Notes: generated from the sequence alone by a model not told the origin. A stretch of DNA of 64,000 nucleotides from Agapetus fuscipes (GCA_951799405.1 OX637344.1:4960001-5024000), one strand, 5' to 3'; shown: positions 21,655 through 32,756, counted from the stretch's first letter. Made by a program: numbers and translations.

Positions 21655-22440
21655 GAAGGGAATGATAAATCACACGTTTTGACAAAGGTAAGGTTTTAAT
21701 TACTTCAAATGGACGAGTACATTATAATGACTATTATTCACTATTTTGTTAATTCTCTCATGGTCGTAGAAAAAGTATTGTATGCCACTGCACGTAATTA
21801 GTCTTTGTAACACTCGAGCTTTCTATTGTGCCATTCGGCTGCGCCTCATGGCACAAACTAGCACTCGTGTTAAAAAGACTATCATTACTTGGCAGTGGCA
21901 TAAATAACTATTTTGATGCAGTTCGATGCCCATATTATTTCTCCATCGTCCACAATTTATTCCATGAGAAAAAAATTTACCGGTCCATAATTACAGCGAT
22001 ATTAAAAATATCCTATGTGACAGCACTTGTTTTATGTAGAAAAACACCTTTCTTGACAAAAAAATGATCTCATTTCTTAAGACAATTTGTTTTAATAATC
22101 AGTTTGTATTCTAGTATTTTTTTTTTAAAAACAAATACATGACTTATGGGCATGTTTAAATTTTTGTAAATTTCACTTTTGATTTCTTCTTCTTTCTTTT
22201 TCCTCAGCCTTTTTCAGAATTATAACATGTTTTTTTATCTCTCCCGCAAAATTATCCCAAACGGAGTTGGCTGGTTTGCATATTATGCCATCGATTTGTA
22301 AATACCAGTCGAAATGTCTATATATCTCATTTGTATTGAATAGATATATCAGTTGCACATGAAATCATTCCCACAGGCATAGACGGATGACTTCGGAAAT
22401 GTCTGGTTCAGCGTTTCGCTTGATCTCTCCAGCATGTCAG
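21655..22440. other. Unassigned sequence
   Basis: No supported gene or repeat. The short ORFs have random composition. Confidence 0.35.
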
Positions 22441-23130
22441 TCGCAGCTCTAACTACCCCCGTCCCCCGACTCCCCCAACTCCCCCATTACCACCTTCCCA
22501 TTTCCTAGTTAACTACTCTCCCCCCTATTTACCCACCCAACTTCTCTTTAACTCAGTTTTCTCCAGCCACTACTTCTACATAATTTAACTTAACTCTACT
22601 CTCTAATAACTCAAAATTTCCCCATATTTTTACTCTTCCAATTTTGTTTCCTTCAAAAATCCTCTGTTCCTCCCTTTCAGCTCTATTTTATTTCTATTTA
22701 CTCTTCTTATATACACTTCTTTTTAATCCCTTTCTACTTCCATTTTCCCATTATTACTCATTTTTTATCACTCTTCTTCTATCGATCCCATTCCTATTTT
22801 CTCTTCCCCTATTTCTAATTTTACTTATCCTCCCAATTCTTTTACTACTCCTTTTTTTTAACTCATTTTACTTTTGTACTTTCTACCAGTATTTCAATCC
22901 TTTTGCTATTTTCCTTATTGACTCTGTTTACACTCTAGACTTTTGTTTTTACTTCTCTGATTTGCATCCTTGGTGCTCTTTTTTGTACTACTCCTGTTTT
23001 CACTCCTCTTTCTCCTATTCTGACCCACTCACTCCTGTTTTTCCTCCCTCAATCCTATTCCCACCCTCTCACTCCATTGTTAATAAAAATCATGATTTAC
23101 GTCCTCCCCATTCGCTCTTATCCGAACATT
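22441..23130 (+). repeat. Pyrimidine-rich tract with G-quadruplex motif on minus strand
   Basis: For about 690 bp the + strand is mostly C and T. It starts with four runs of five C (22456-22460, 22463-22467, 22472-22476, 22481-22485) separated by 2-4 bases, a strong G-quadruplex pattern on the minus strand. The open frame across it (22644-23132) is low-complexity F/L/S and is not taken as a gene. Confidence 0.8.
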
Positions 23131-23344
23131 AAAAATGAAAACTCAAGCCCCCACTCGTTACACACTGTGCGGGAGGCAGCAATAATTAAAAAATATTAAA
23201 CAACTTCGTGCTTTCATTAGGGGAAGCCAACGCACTCATCCTAACGGAGAAATTCACAGGGATTTTTTTTAATTATTGAAAATTCCTGTGTCCTTATATA
23301 TTGTACAAGCAGAGCACTTTTTTAATGATATCTTTAACCCAATA

Positions 23345-23530
23345 GAAGTTTAAAGGTGTGTGTGTTGACATTGAAGATTAATTTTAAATGAATAAAGAAA
23401 CATAAAAACAAAGGTTTTCTCCACGAGTTTAGTTTAATATCTCGAGCGTTTTCAGAGTGTTAACACACCATTTTGAATAGAACAACTTTTTCTCTATAAA
23501 ATGTTATATTAAACTGATCTGATGAAAACA
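23345..23530. repeat. P1 Penelope-like repeat, decayed
   Basis: 'ttctccacgagtttagttta' with 'ctcgagcgttttcagagtgt' and a partial right arm 'atgttatattaaactgatct'. The minus strand reads ATGGTGTGTTAACAC then TGAAAACGCTCGAG, a worn P1 hammerhead. Confidence 0.55.
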
Positions 23531-23574
23531 TGGGTTTATTTTTCACAAAAATACACAACATACGAGTATACCAT

Positions 23575-23715
23575 CATGTTTGCACTTTTACATGTTGCAT
23601 GTGGGCGTGAACAAAAATAAACGAAAAATCTCAAATAGACTCTTGCTGCATTTCCTAAAATTTGAGTTACATTGGCAAAAATAAACGAAAGTGAAAAATT
23701 GTACGCTATATTTCA
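23575..23715 (-). repeat. SINE-A fragment, degenerate
   Basis: 'ttttacatgttgcatgtggg' and 'cctaaaatttgagttacattgg' match minus-strand SINE-A order. Confidence 0.45.
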
Positions 23716-23984
23716 TATTTAAAAAAAAAAATGATTGTTTGATTGCTTATAAAAATGAAAACAAAATGATAGGTATTTTTATTAGTTTTCTTCCGTGCTT
23801 CCGTGGTTAGTATGAGGCTGACAACCTTTATTATTTTATTTTTTTATAGATTTGTGTAGAGGAATGCAATTCACCAACCTATTCTTCCTGGCCAGAAACA
23901 TGTATTAATATCATCAATTGATAATTCATTATTGTTTATTTTAATGAATTATTAATTAATAATTACCCAATTACATCTGTTGAA

Positions 23985-24075
23985 CCTGGGTCAAAGTTGT
24001 GGTCAAAGGACCCAAGCTGGGATCGAACCAACGTCATTCCATTCCAAACATGCTAGAACGATTATAAACCACCGA
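23985..24075 (-). mobile_element. SINE-E fragment
   Basis: 'tgttgaacctgggtcaaag' and 'gctgggatcgaaccaacg' (complement of a B box) in the same order as at 58395. Confidence 0.45.
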
Positions 24076-24204
24076 CATAAATGGGTAAATTGTTTCATTT
24101 AAGTTTCCCTGTTTTAGGGGAAGACAAATTACATTTTTTTCTTTAATCCTGTTTTAGAGTTACTTTTTTCACACAAAAAAGGAGGTTGACGCCTGATTAT
24201 TGTT

Positions 24205-24385
24205 GGTGTATGTTCGGCAAGAGTTGCAGGGTGTATGTTCATTTGAGATTTGGTTTTTATGTTGTAGGTTCACATGAGGCATGTGCAAGCGCGAACTTGT
24301 ACGTGTCTGGTTGTGAGAATGCATGTAATGTGAATCTCCAATGTAACATATCTTTGCAACTTAGATAAGATTAGATTAGATAACA
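24205..24385 (+). repeat. SINE-A copy, GATTA-tailed subfamily
   Basis: A 5'-truncated copy from 'tgttcggcaagagttgcagg' with 'aggttcacatgaggcatgtg', ending TTAGATAAGATTAGATTAGA. Confidence 0.8.
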
Positions 24386-24466
24386 AAATCTTATGAAAAA
24401 GCCAGAAAATGTACTAAACTTGCTTTAATGTATGAAAAAACTGCCTTTTAGTCGGATTAAAAATGA

Positions 24467-24775
24467 TTGAACCATTTTATCAACAAAATGGGAAATTTTT
24501 ATTTAATAAAAATACCATTTTTGGACATCTTTCCATTAGTAAAACATACCTTTTCTTTTTCATGTAAAACTGTAGAGTGTGTACACAAATCGCCCATTTT
24601 ACAGGAGAGTAGACATTTAGAATTTTTTAATGTCGGTAATTTAGAATGTAATGAAGTGACTGAGGCTCCTGCGAAAAAAAGAATAAGAGATATAACGGAG
24701 ATTCTTTTTTGTGATATCCCCTATTGTTCCCAAAATTTATATTGTACCATTTCTTTGGGCCATTTTCTGAAATAA
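24467..24775 (+). other. Unidentified open frame, 102 codons
   Basis: The frame contains CVHKSPILQESRHLEFFNVG and NEVTEAPAKKRIRDITEILF, which look more protein-like than chance, but it lacks an ATG start and any motif I know. It could be an eroded transposon exon. Not a confident gene. Confidence 0.2.
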
Positions 24776-24898
24776 ATTTATCTACGTTTTTATTATTTTC
24801 AATGGAAAAACTTCCATAAATTATCTAATTTAATTTACCTGAAGAAATATTTTTATTATTTGTATTGTAAAAGCAAGAAAAGGTTTTTCAGATGTGGT

Positions 24899-25148
24899 CC
24901 TTGACTTATAGGTTGGTGTGAGGCTTACCCTCATGCTGTAAACTTAGTTCACTTTTGCCAATGCCACCCCTGTTTCAGGAAAGGTCGGCAAAGGTTGTAG
25001 GGGCTATGTTCAGTTGAGGTTTGAATGTTAATTTGTAAGCATACATGCAGCATTTTTGGTCGCGAGATTACACGTGTCTATTTGTGGGCATGCATCTAAT
25101 ATGAATTTTCAATGTAAATATATCCTTGCAACTTAGATTATAGATTAT
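24899..25148 (+). repeat. SINE-A copy, full length, diverged
   Basis: From TCCTTGACTTATAGGTTGG to TTAGATTATAGATTAT. Several substitutions, so an older copy. Confidence 0.8.
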
Positions 25149-25149
25149 T

Positions 25150-25800
25150 TTAGAGTCTAACAGGACATTTTGGTATTTCTTAGAAGGAGTTGCTTGACTA
25201 TATTTCCTTTTAGAATATATGTATGTATTTGTTATTTTTCAAATTTTCTTACATTAATTCTTAAAACATACGTATACAACAGTGGAAATATGTATAAAGC
25301 ATACGCTTAGTCTTATTTTAACTGTCCGTCACTTTCTGTAATAAAACCCTTTAGTTTTATAAGATAAGTGCGGCATTTGTTATAAATCTCATTGCCACAT
25401 TTCGGGCGCTGACCCTCGAGTGTCGTATAACAAGTTTGTGCGGATAGTGAAGGTGTAAAACAAATTTACGGCACCTTTAAATTGGACCATCTAACTAAAT
25501 AAAAACCCCACATAAGCCCAAACACATAGCTTACCCTTAAATAGGGTAGAGAGGTCAACGGACTAACTTCATCGCTATCACTTGTATTTATATATATAGG
25601 ATATATGTATATGTGTGGATGACGTCACTGTCCAAACATAATATATGCAATAAACTGATTAATTTAGTATTTATTACTGCAGATCACACCTCAAGAGACA
25701 TCTGCATACCTTATTTTAAAATGTTGTTTTAAGCACGTGTTTCCTAAGTTTGTTCATTTACTCTTAAAAACTGGCAGTATTTTTTAAAAATTCAATAGGA
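25150..25800. other. Unassigned sequence
   Basis: A short SINE-D-like piece 'cacacctcaagagacatctg' is at 25684. Otherwise nothing is recognised. Confidence 0.35.
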
Positions 25801-25840
25801 TAAAACAGAGTTTTAATTCACTGTTTATTTTGTTTTTTTT

Positions 25841-25885
25841 GCTCAAGCGTTTTCGCCTAATAAGTAATAAGGCATCTTTAGGAGC
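25841..25885 (-). ncRNA. Hammerhead-like motif, core mutated (G5A)
   Basis: On minus: GCTC - CTAAAGA - T - GCCT..AGGC stem II - GAAA - ACGCT - T - GAGC. Stem I GCTC/GAGC is perfect. G5 of CUGANGA is A and the stem III palindrome AACGTT is changed to AACGCT, so it is probably inactive. Stem II ends match those of 17204-17215, suggesting the same family. Confidence 0.6.
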
Positions 25886-26044
25886 ATAGGTAATTGTTAC
25901 AAATATTTTTATAAAATAATTTTCAAAACAAAATTTCATAGAAAAAGTTGTACAGAAATATAAGATTCAAAATGAATTACTTATGGTTAGGTATGGTTAA
26001 ATTATCATTTTTAATAAAATACAAATAAAATGTGTTATTTTTAA

Positions 26045-26300
26045 AGAATGAAAAAAACTGATTTTACTGACCGTGCAAAAGAGAAGAACGATTTTCTCTA
26101 CGTTTCGTCGGAGTCATATCCGACGTCCTCAGGAGTCGTGTGTCCTCTACAAAGAGGAACCACGAACAGAAAGAGAGAAAGCTAGAGAAAAGAGAGAAAA
26201 TTGTTCTTCTCTTTACCACAGCCAGTAAAATCCGTTTTTTGTATTCTTTAAAAATGTCTAACGACCGTAATCATAATTTAAAATGTGTTAGTTTATACAT
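26045..26300. repeat. Inverted repeat with hammerhead (Penelope-like, copy 1)
   Basis: Left arm 'gattttactgaccgtgcaaa' plus 'gagaagaacgattttctct'; right arm 'agagaaaattgttcttctct' plus 'cagccagtaaaatccg'. The hammerhead at 26096-26135 is in the left half. The second copy is at 57950-58110. Confidence 0.75.
26096..26135 (-). ncRNA. Hammerhead ribozyme, complete core, palindromic stem III
   Basis: On minus: stem I CTC, core CTGAGGA, stem II GTCGGA-TATGAC-TCCGAC, GAA, palindrome ACGT, A17, then GAG closing stem I. All conserved bases are present (position 7 is free). Cleavage would fall between complement positions 26099 and 26098. ACGT pairing with itself implies a dimeric ribozyme. Confidence 0.77.
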
Positions 26301-26384
26301 AAAAAAAAAACTTTCAGTGTTGTTTAAGATTATTTGAAATAAATAAATGCATGTTTTTAGTATTATTTACTTGGCTAGCTCTGT

Positions 26385-26475
26385 TTTTGTGTGAATCACA
26401 CCACAAGAGCCTTCTGCAAGCTTGGTCGTTTCTATAGAAAGCACCAATCACTCAAGCAAGACCCAGTCGCAAGTA
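26385..26475 (-). mobile_element. SINE-D 3' fragment
   Basis: 'gtgtgaatcacaccacaaga' and 'tttctatagaaagcaccaat' match the tail region of the copies at 27882 and 60640. Confidence 0.65.
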
Positions 26476-26479
26476 TTTG

Positions 26480-27250
26480 GTATATTTAGAGTATAATTTC
26501 AAAATTCCTTAATTGTTATTAAATTGAACCCAGTAAAATTATAACAGAACATTGTTACAATTTGGCCGTCTGCATTTTCCCAAGTGCCTGAAAACCTTGC
26601 GTTGTGTTGTAACAACCATATGCCTCGGTTGGCGACAGGATGTTAGAAAGGAAAGACCCCTATTAACATAAACAACCCTTTTTCAACCCTCCCACAGCAT
26701 GTGTGATATTTGTTTATCAAATAAAACTCAACGAAAAAAAAGAGAAAAGTACCCGACGTAAAAAACCTTACATAAACTCCTTTTCTTTTGTGTAAGTAAA
26801 AAAATATATGAAAAATAAAACAGCGACCTTGGTGAGTGATTTAATTTTAATGCATTTTTTATTGACGTAATTGAGAGGAGTTTTTATGTAAAGGTTTTTT
26901 ATACTAAGAATATAGAGCTTTCGTAAAAAACTGCTTCAGTATGTATAAATTACATTATTTTGTGTGTAAAAAAACTACAAGATAAAAGTTTATAGATAAG
27001 TCTTCTAGAATATTCCATGAGATATAAGTAAGATATTCGAGTCACTTAAAAGACAGCTCTTTTCGGTTTCTATTAGTGTAATTTAAAAACAAAATGCTAA
27101 ATTCTAATCGGTCTAAAAAAATAATAACATTTTTAAAGAGCTTTTTAAAATCATAACATAAAGTGCGTCTAGACTCTAGACAGATTAAAGTCAAAAAGAC
27201 CTCGTAAATATTTTTAATATTCTATAATTTTTTATGATGTTAGTCGCAAA
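26480..27250. other. Unassigned sequence
   Basis: No gene or repeat supported. Confidence 0.35.
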
Positions 27251-27254
27251 GATG

Positions 27255-27437
27255 TTATATCATTTACAACACACAGACACGTTTAAGTTCGTGATTACAC
27301 ATACCGCATATGTCCTAAAATGAGCATAATCCCTGAAACTCTTGTTGACCTTCTCTGAAACAGGGGGAACATTGGATCAGTGAACCATGTTTACAGTACG
27401 GGTGGGCAGCCTCATACCAATCTGTAAATAAAGGAAT
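27255..27437 (-). repeat. SINE-A copy, diverged
   Basis: Minus strand, 'acacacagacacgtttaagt' through 'gcctcataccaatctgt'. The tail is lost. Confidence 0.7.
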
Positions 27438-27628
27438 CATCCACACATCCTATCCCAGGAACTTTTATAAAAAATGTTTTCATATATTTTTATTTCTTTA
27501 GAAAAAGATATAAATACTTTACTGAACGATTTAAAAATGATGTATTTTCCAAGCTTCTTTGAATAAATAATAATAATCATTTTAGGCTTATTGATTCGGA
27601 AAGCGTTGCTTTTTTGTAAATCAAGCTC

Positions 27629-27872
27629 CTTGACTTATAGGTTGGTATGAGGCTGACCACCCATACTGTAAAAAATGGTTCACTTTGCCAGTGTCACCCC
27701 TGTTTCAGGGAAGGTCGGCAAAATTTGTGGGGCTTATGTTCATTTGAGGTTTGAATTTTATTTGTAAGTACACAATCAGCATTTGTAAGCGCGAACTACA
27801 CGTGTTTGTTTGTGGGTATACATCTGAGAGCTTTAAATGAATATATCCTTGCAACTTAGATTATAGATTATA
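27629..27872 (+). repeat. SINE-A copy, near consensus
   Basis: Full length from CTCCTTGACTTATAGGTTGG to TTAGATTATAGATTAT, few differences from the copy at 36789. A SINE-D copy begins about 10 bp after its tail. Confidence 0.88.
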
Positions 27873-27881
27873 TGATAGAAG

Positions 27882-28130
27882 CCTCAAGAGCCCTCTGCGA
27901 GCTTGGTTATCGCTATAGAAAGCGTCAATTCTCAAGCAAGAACCAATTGCTGTAAGGCTGGATGGACCTTTGGTGACCGGTGTTTGGTAAAGCTATATGA
28001 ATTTCTCAACCCAGCGAAGTACCATATTTGAAAATAAAAATTATATCTTTTTTGAGCTCAGCCAGAGTTTGAACCCATAGCCTTGCATTTATGAGTCCAA
28101 AGCGTTAGCCACTAGACTACGGACCGGTCT
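27882..28130 (-). mobile_element. SINE-D copy (tRNA-derived)
   Basis: Minus strand. The head reads GACCGGTCCGTAGTCTAGTG and GCTAACGCTTTGGACTC with a B-box-like GGTTCAAAC, then a body with 'cgctgggttgagaaattcat' and a tail 'gagggctcttgagg'. The A box GTCTAGTGG and the B box identify a tRNA origin. Confidence 0.8.
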
Positions 28131-28488
28131 TGTTTTTGGTGCATGAGTTTGAAATGAACTAGCTTCTTGAAACATACCCGTAACTTCATCCAGTTGTTGA
28201 AAATTAATCTTAACCAATATTTAGATTAATTTCTGTCACTATTATCGTACAGATGTAATACTTCCCACATAGTATGTATATTTTATGTATGCTTGTCTCA
28301 ATTTGAGTGGCTCAAGCAATCATGATTGCAAATATTCGGGCCATTGACTTATGATATCTGTGGACTTTAAGTTAATTTAACGAAAATAGACATTACATTT
28401 ATGTTTCAACTTACTAACGAAAATGGTCCTTGGTAAGAAAGGGAACAAAGATAAGTCATTTAGTTGTATAAGAAAAAACTTATATCTT
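28131..28488. other. Unassigned sequence
   Basis: Nothing recognised. Confidence 0.35.
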
Positions 28489-28764
28489 GTCTTGTATCCT
28501 GCCGCCATTCTTCTAGGGGTGGCCGGCACCTCCACACAAGTGCCTCCACTTGACTCTGTCCTTGTATACTTATTTCATCTCATCTAATTTCATCATTCTT
28601 TTCATGCATGCTCTTCTCTTGTTTCCACTCTGTAAATTCCATTCTTTTGCAATCACCATTTATCTGATCAATCCATTCTTTCCTAGGTCTTCCCCTTCCA
28701 CGCTTACCTATTACATTCCCTTTGTACACTTTGTACACAGTCGGTCTTCATTCATGAAACTAAA
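28489..28764 (-). pseudogene. RTE-like LINE 3' end, second copy
   Basis: Minus-strand homologue of 19680-19960. It has the GKRGRGRPRKEWIDQI region and the block 'aagtggaggcacttgtgtgg', and ends at the same 'ggatacaagacaag' point. The coding frame is broken by stops. Confidence 0.8.
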
Positions 28765-28869
28765 AAATATTTCCTGAATGTTGGCAGCATTGATATTCAT
28801 TCCTGCGCGAACATTGTGCGCACGCGTTATATATCTTTCGATCGGTAATTTTGTCAATATTTAAACGTA

Positions 28870-29235
28870 TAAGGCATTATTTTAAGACATGATGGCATGT
28901 GTAATTATTGGGTGTCGAAACCATAATGGAACAAGCAAGAAAATACAGGATTTTACATGTGAAGACTACAGGGAAAGAACAAGGAATGTCAGTTGAAGAA
29001 CATTATAAATACATCAAAATTTGAAAGTTGAAATCATGGTTATTGCCTGTTATATAATACTCGTAAACCGCAAATACCGCCATAAAGTGTGATAGCGACT
29101 GTCGTTGGATTACAAATTTTGCAGAGATTTAGATACATATAGATGCCAATAGATTTTAATTTTTTCTGACGTTCTTATTTTTGCTGACATTTCTTGTTTT
29201 TCCCCTGTAGTCTTCATGTGAGAACATGATTTTTA
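28870..29235. repeat. Palindromic element with a THAP-like start
   Basis: 'acatgtgaagactacaggga' near 28957 is mirrored near 29200 ('cccctgtagtcttcatgtg'), so the ends are inverted. The + strand frame from 28888 reads MMACVIIGCRNHNGTSKK, resembling the opening zinc ligands of a THAP domain, but it stops within 40 codons. Confidence 0.4.
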
Positions 29236-29340
29236 AGTTGTTGTTATTAACGGGACTGGGGACAACTGTGCTTCTAAGTATGTATCAATGCCGTAAGCTA
29301 TTTTCTACTCCTCTACATTATAACTCAATGATTCGGGCAT

Positions 29341-29744
29341 ATCATATCATAATCATAAGGTCTTTATTGTTTTTTATCAATATGTACAAAGTATTACAAT
29401 AAAAATAAATTTTAAAAATCTAATTACAATAAATACTCCCCAAAGTAAGCATAGCTTGTGTTTTGGGGAGGATTCCAACTTATCTGAACTTAAAATTAAT
29501 CACTTAATAGATAAAAATCATAAAAAACAAAAATAATATATACACTATTTAGTCATTTACTCAGCAAAAACAGAAAGACAAAAAATAAAGTAAAATAACA
29601 TAAAGAGGTAACATGTTTAAATAGAAAATACAGAAATAGGAATTATACATATATACACACATGTAGATATATGAAAAAAATAACAAAAATAATAATGATA
29701 AGAATAATATACAAAAAACCAATCAAATATAAACACTCAACTAT
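29341..29744 (-). other. LINE 3' UTR
   Basis: Non-coding on minus. It contains AATAAA at 29363-29368 and terminal ATGATT-type tandem repeats, which suggests that target priming recognises a short microsatellite-like end. Confidence 0.65.
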
Positions 29745-32700
29745 TTACACCTCTTTCAAATATTTGCTGATCATGTACTTAATGGCCCTAGGATCTGCGT
29801 GCTTATCATGCTTATACCTGGAAAAAAGTGCATTGTACCACCTTACACCCAAATAATCGTAGTGATGTTGGCCGGTTGCTGTATTCTTTCTAGGAACTTT
29901 GATTAGAAGCGACTCTCTACGCGATCTACCACTCGGGATTACAATATCCCCCGGATTATATCCGTGGATAAAGTAATCCTTATGAACTTGGTAGAGAGCC
30001 GCTCTCTTATACAATTGGTCAATTGTTAGCACCGGAAAGTCATGATATAATTGCAATGTGGAATAGTCGAAAGGCTTCTTTAACATTATTTTGATAACCA
30101 TTCTCTGCACCACCCTAAGAGGCTCGAGTGTTGTTTTAAATGTGCCGCCCCATCCGACCATTCCATACTGCATCAATGACTGTCCAAGCGCAAAATAGGT
30201 AGACTTCAAAGTTTTTACCTCTAGAATATCTCTAATTTTGCGGAATACATAGTAAATTTTCCTTAGTCTTTCAATAGTTGTTTCTACATGCTCCTTCCAT
30301 CTAATTCTGGAATCTATTTTAATACCCAGATATTTAACACTTTCCGCTTGAGAAATTAGGGGGCATGAGCAGGAGCACGCAGTTCCACTGACCAAGAAGT
30401 TAGTACAGCTATGTATTGCTATACTAAGTGAAAAAGGAAGACCCCTATTGTAGAGAGAGAATGGAATAAAATTTGTTTTTTCGGTATTCAGAGACAGGAA
30501 ATTTTTGTCGAACCAATTTTTAAGTATGGTTAATTCCACGTTCGTTCTGCGAACCACCTCTACCCATGACCCTCCCCTCACAATCATAGCCGTATCATCA
30601 GCAAAGGACAGGATTGAGGATGTGATCGGCAGAGAGAATATCTCATTGACATAAATAATGAACAATATTGGTCCAAGGACGGTGCCTTGCGGAATTCCGA
30701 ATCGCGTTATTTTTCTAGAGCTTACTATCTTATTAATGCGTACCTGCTGAGTTCTATACTGCATGAAACTGCAAATCCATTTCCTCACACTGCCACATAT
30801 TCCAATCCTGTTTAATTTGTTCAATAGGCCAGTATGGCTAACGCTATCAAATGCCTTCCTTAGGTCGATAAATACACCCAGACATTTCTCTCCGGCATCT
30901 AGTGCCCCGTACACTATGGAAGTCAACCTTGATATGGCGTCGTCCGTGCCAACACCCGTTCTAAAACCGAACTGATTTTTATTAAGTAAACCCTCTCTAT
31001 TAATAAAATCTATGAGCTGTTTTTTCACTATTTTTTCGAAGATTTTCGAGATATTGGACGTGAGAGTTATAGGTCTATAATTCGATATATTACATGCATC
31101 CCCCGACTTGAAAATTGGTGTCACCACACCAACTTTGTACACCTCAGGAAATACACCATTATTCAGGCTGACATTTACTATGTGCGTGATGGGCCCCGAC
31201 AGAGATGTTGAATTCTGCTTCAAAATATCCACAGATATTCTATCATAGCCAGGAGAGGATCCTCCTTTCATATCCTTTATAATATTTAATACCGTCTCGG
31301 AATTTATTGGCTGAAATATGTTGAACCCTGGATCGATGAGAGAATCGGGTTCTATTTCCCCGTAAGTGAAATTTGGATCTATCTGTCGAGCCAGATTTTC
31401 ACCTACATCTGCAAAAAACTCATTAAAGCTATTAGCCATTTCAATTGGATGTTGTGTGAGTTCCATTGTTTTACCATCAACAATTATCCTTTTTATCTGT
31501 GATTTCTTCTTTTTCTTATTAATAATCTCATTTATGGATTGCCATACATGTTTTATATTACTGCCAGCTTGTTCAACCTTCCTAGAGAAGTAATCAATCT
31601 TGACCCTTCTTATTAACAGTGTCAGCATGTTTCGATACCTTTTGTACCTGTCACTGACATTAGTGTCGCCAGGATGTCTCCGCATAATCTTATACAGCTT
31701 TTCTTTGTTTCGTATTGAAACCACCAAACCATGTGTGATCCATGGCTTCAGTCTATTATATTTGGAGGATTTGTTGCTTTGTCTCCGCACGGATATTTGC
31801 TCAACACTCGCTAAATAATCTTCAACAATATCGTGAAAATTCTTAGCACATATATTTGCATCAAAAGAATCATAAACAGACTTCCAACTTTCATTCATCA
31901 GTCTCATTTTCAAATCCTCCAAATTAATCTTTTTTATTGGTTCATCATGTCGTACAGTATCATTTAATGCATTATTACTATTCATCAATCTCTGTATGAA
32001 CAAAGACGTGTGATGATCCGTAATGTCACTCTTCCAAACAACAGTACATATGTCCTCCAGTTTGCTCAGTGGCGTATTGGACCAGAAATGGTCCAGACAG
32101 GACGGAGTTTGCCCATCCACCTCTCTGCTATATAAATTTGTACACAATTTAAAATTTAGTTCTGCTAGTGCGTTCATATATTCATTCTTTACAGTACTTA
32201 TGCAAGTTTTTGCCACATTTACATTAAAATCGCCCACAATAATCACATTCATACTTCGACATTCATTTAGTAGCATCCTAAGTTCGTTAATAAATTCATT
32301 AACATTTGATTGGTGTATTCTATATACAGAGATTATGCGATACAAAACGTTATTCTTATAATAATCAATCTGTAGACAATTAACATTATTCATGATAATC
32401 TCTTTAACTCTTATATTATCATTATTACCGCGCACAAACACAACAATTCCACTATTTTTATTTATATAATAATTACTACGGAAATATGAGTAATTTGGAA
32501 TATCAAACGGTTCACTCCACTCATTTAGATGCGCTTCACAGAGTACAATCAAATCAGGCAATCTATTAAGACAACTCAAATTTACTAGAAAACAATCCAG
32601 ATTCTTTCGTATACTCCTAATATTTTGTTGTAATATAAATAGAGCATCATCTTCACATTTAGAATTTATAACATCATTACACTCCAATGCCGTGTGACAC

Positions 32701-32756
32701 TCGTATTGAGCTATATTATACTGATTATCCACCTCTTGCAAAAAGTCTGGATTCAT
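29745..32756 (-). CDS. LINE ORF2: endonuclease-reverse transcriptase
   Basis: A 1003-codon ORF with an ATG start. The endonuclease (about residues 40-255) has QQNIRSIR (N45), LCEAHLNE (E74), VGDFNVN (D176, N178), SCLDHFW (D222) and SDITDHHTS (D247, H248). The reverse transcriptase (about 480-830) has FKSGDACNISNYRPITL, motif A VFIDLRKAFDSVSH (D631), motif B FGIPQGTVLGP (687-697), motif C SFADDTA (718-723, the catalytic aspartate pair), motif D LNTEKTNF and motif E KYLGIKID. The C-terminal tail of about 170 residues resembles other CR1/Jockey thumbs; there is no RNase H domain. The ATG overlaps the stop of the upstream frame as ATGA. It nicks target DNA and copies the element RNA in place. Confidence 0.93.
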   Translation of the reverse strand: MNPDFLQEVDNQYNIAQYECHTALECNDVINSKCEDDALFILQQNIRSIRKNLDCFLVNLSCLNRLPDLIVLCEAHLNEWSEPFDIPNYSYFRSNYYINKNSGIVVFVRGNNDNIRVKEIIMNNVNCLQIDYYKNNVLYRIISVYRIHQSNVNEFINELRMLLNECRSMNVIIVGDFNVNVAKTCISTVKNEYMNALAELNFKLCTNLYSREVDGQTPSCLDHFWSNTPLSKLEDICTVVWKSDITDHHTSLFIQRLMNSNNALNDTVRHDEPIKKINLEDLKMRLMNESWKSVYDSFDANICAKNFHDIVEDYLASVEQISVRRQSNKSSKYNRLKPWITHGLVVSIRNKEKLYKIMRRHPGDTNVSDRYKRYRNMLTLLIRRVKIDYFSRKVEQAGSNIKHVWQSINEIINKKKKKSQIKRIIVDGKTMELTQHPIEMANSFNEFFADVGENLARQIDPNFTYGEIEPDSLIDPGFNIFQPINSETVLNIIKDMKGGSSPGYDRISVDILKQNSTSLSGPITHIVNVSLNNGVFPEVYKVGVVTPIFKSGDACNISNYRPITLTSNISKIFEKIVKKQLIDFINREGLLNKNQFGFRTGVGTDDAISRLTSIVYGALDAGEKCLGVFIDLRKAFDSVSHTGLLNKLNRIGICGSVRKWICSFMQYRTQQVRINKIVSSRKITRFGIPQGTVLGPILFIIYVNEIFSLPITSSILSFADDTAMIVRGGSWVEVVRRTNVELTILKNWFDKNFLSLNTEKTNFIPFSLYNRGLPFSLSIAIHSCTNFLVSGTACSCSCPLISQAESVKYLGIKIDSRIRWKEHVETTIERLRKIYYVFRKIRDILEVKTLKSTYFALGQSLMQYGMVGWGGTFKTTLEPLRVVQRMVIKIMLKKPFDYSTLQLYHDFPVLTIDQLYKRAALYQVHKDYFIHGYNPGDIVIPSGRSRRESLLIKVPRKNTATGQHHYDYLGVRWYNALFSRYKHDKHADPRAIKYMISKYLKEV

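Noticed and set aside
22644..23132. 162-codon F/L/S-rich ORF
   Set aside because: Product of the pyrimidine tract; no start context, motif or splice signals.
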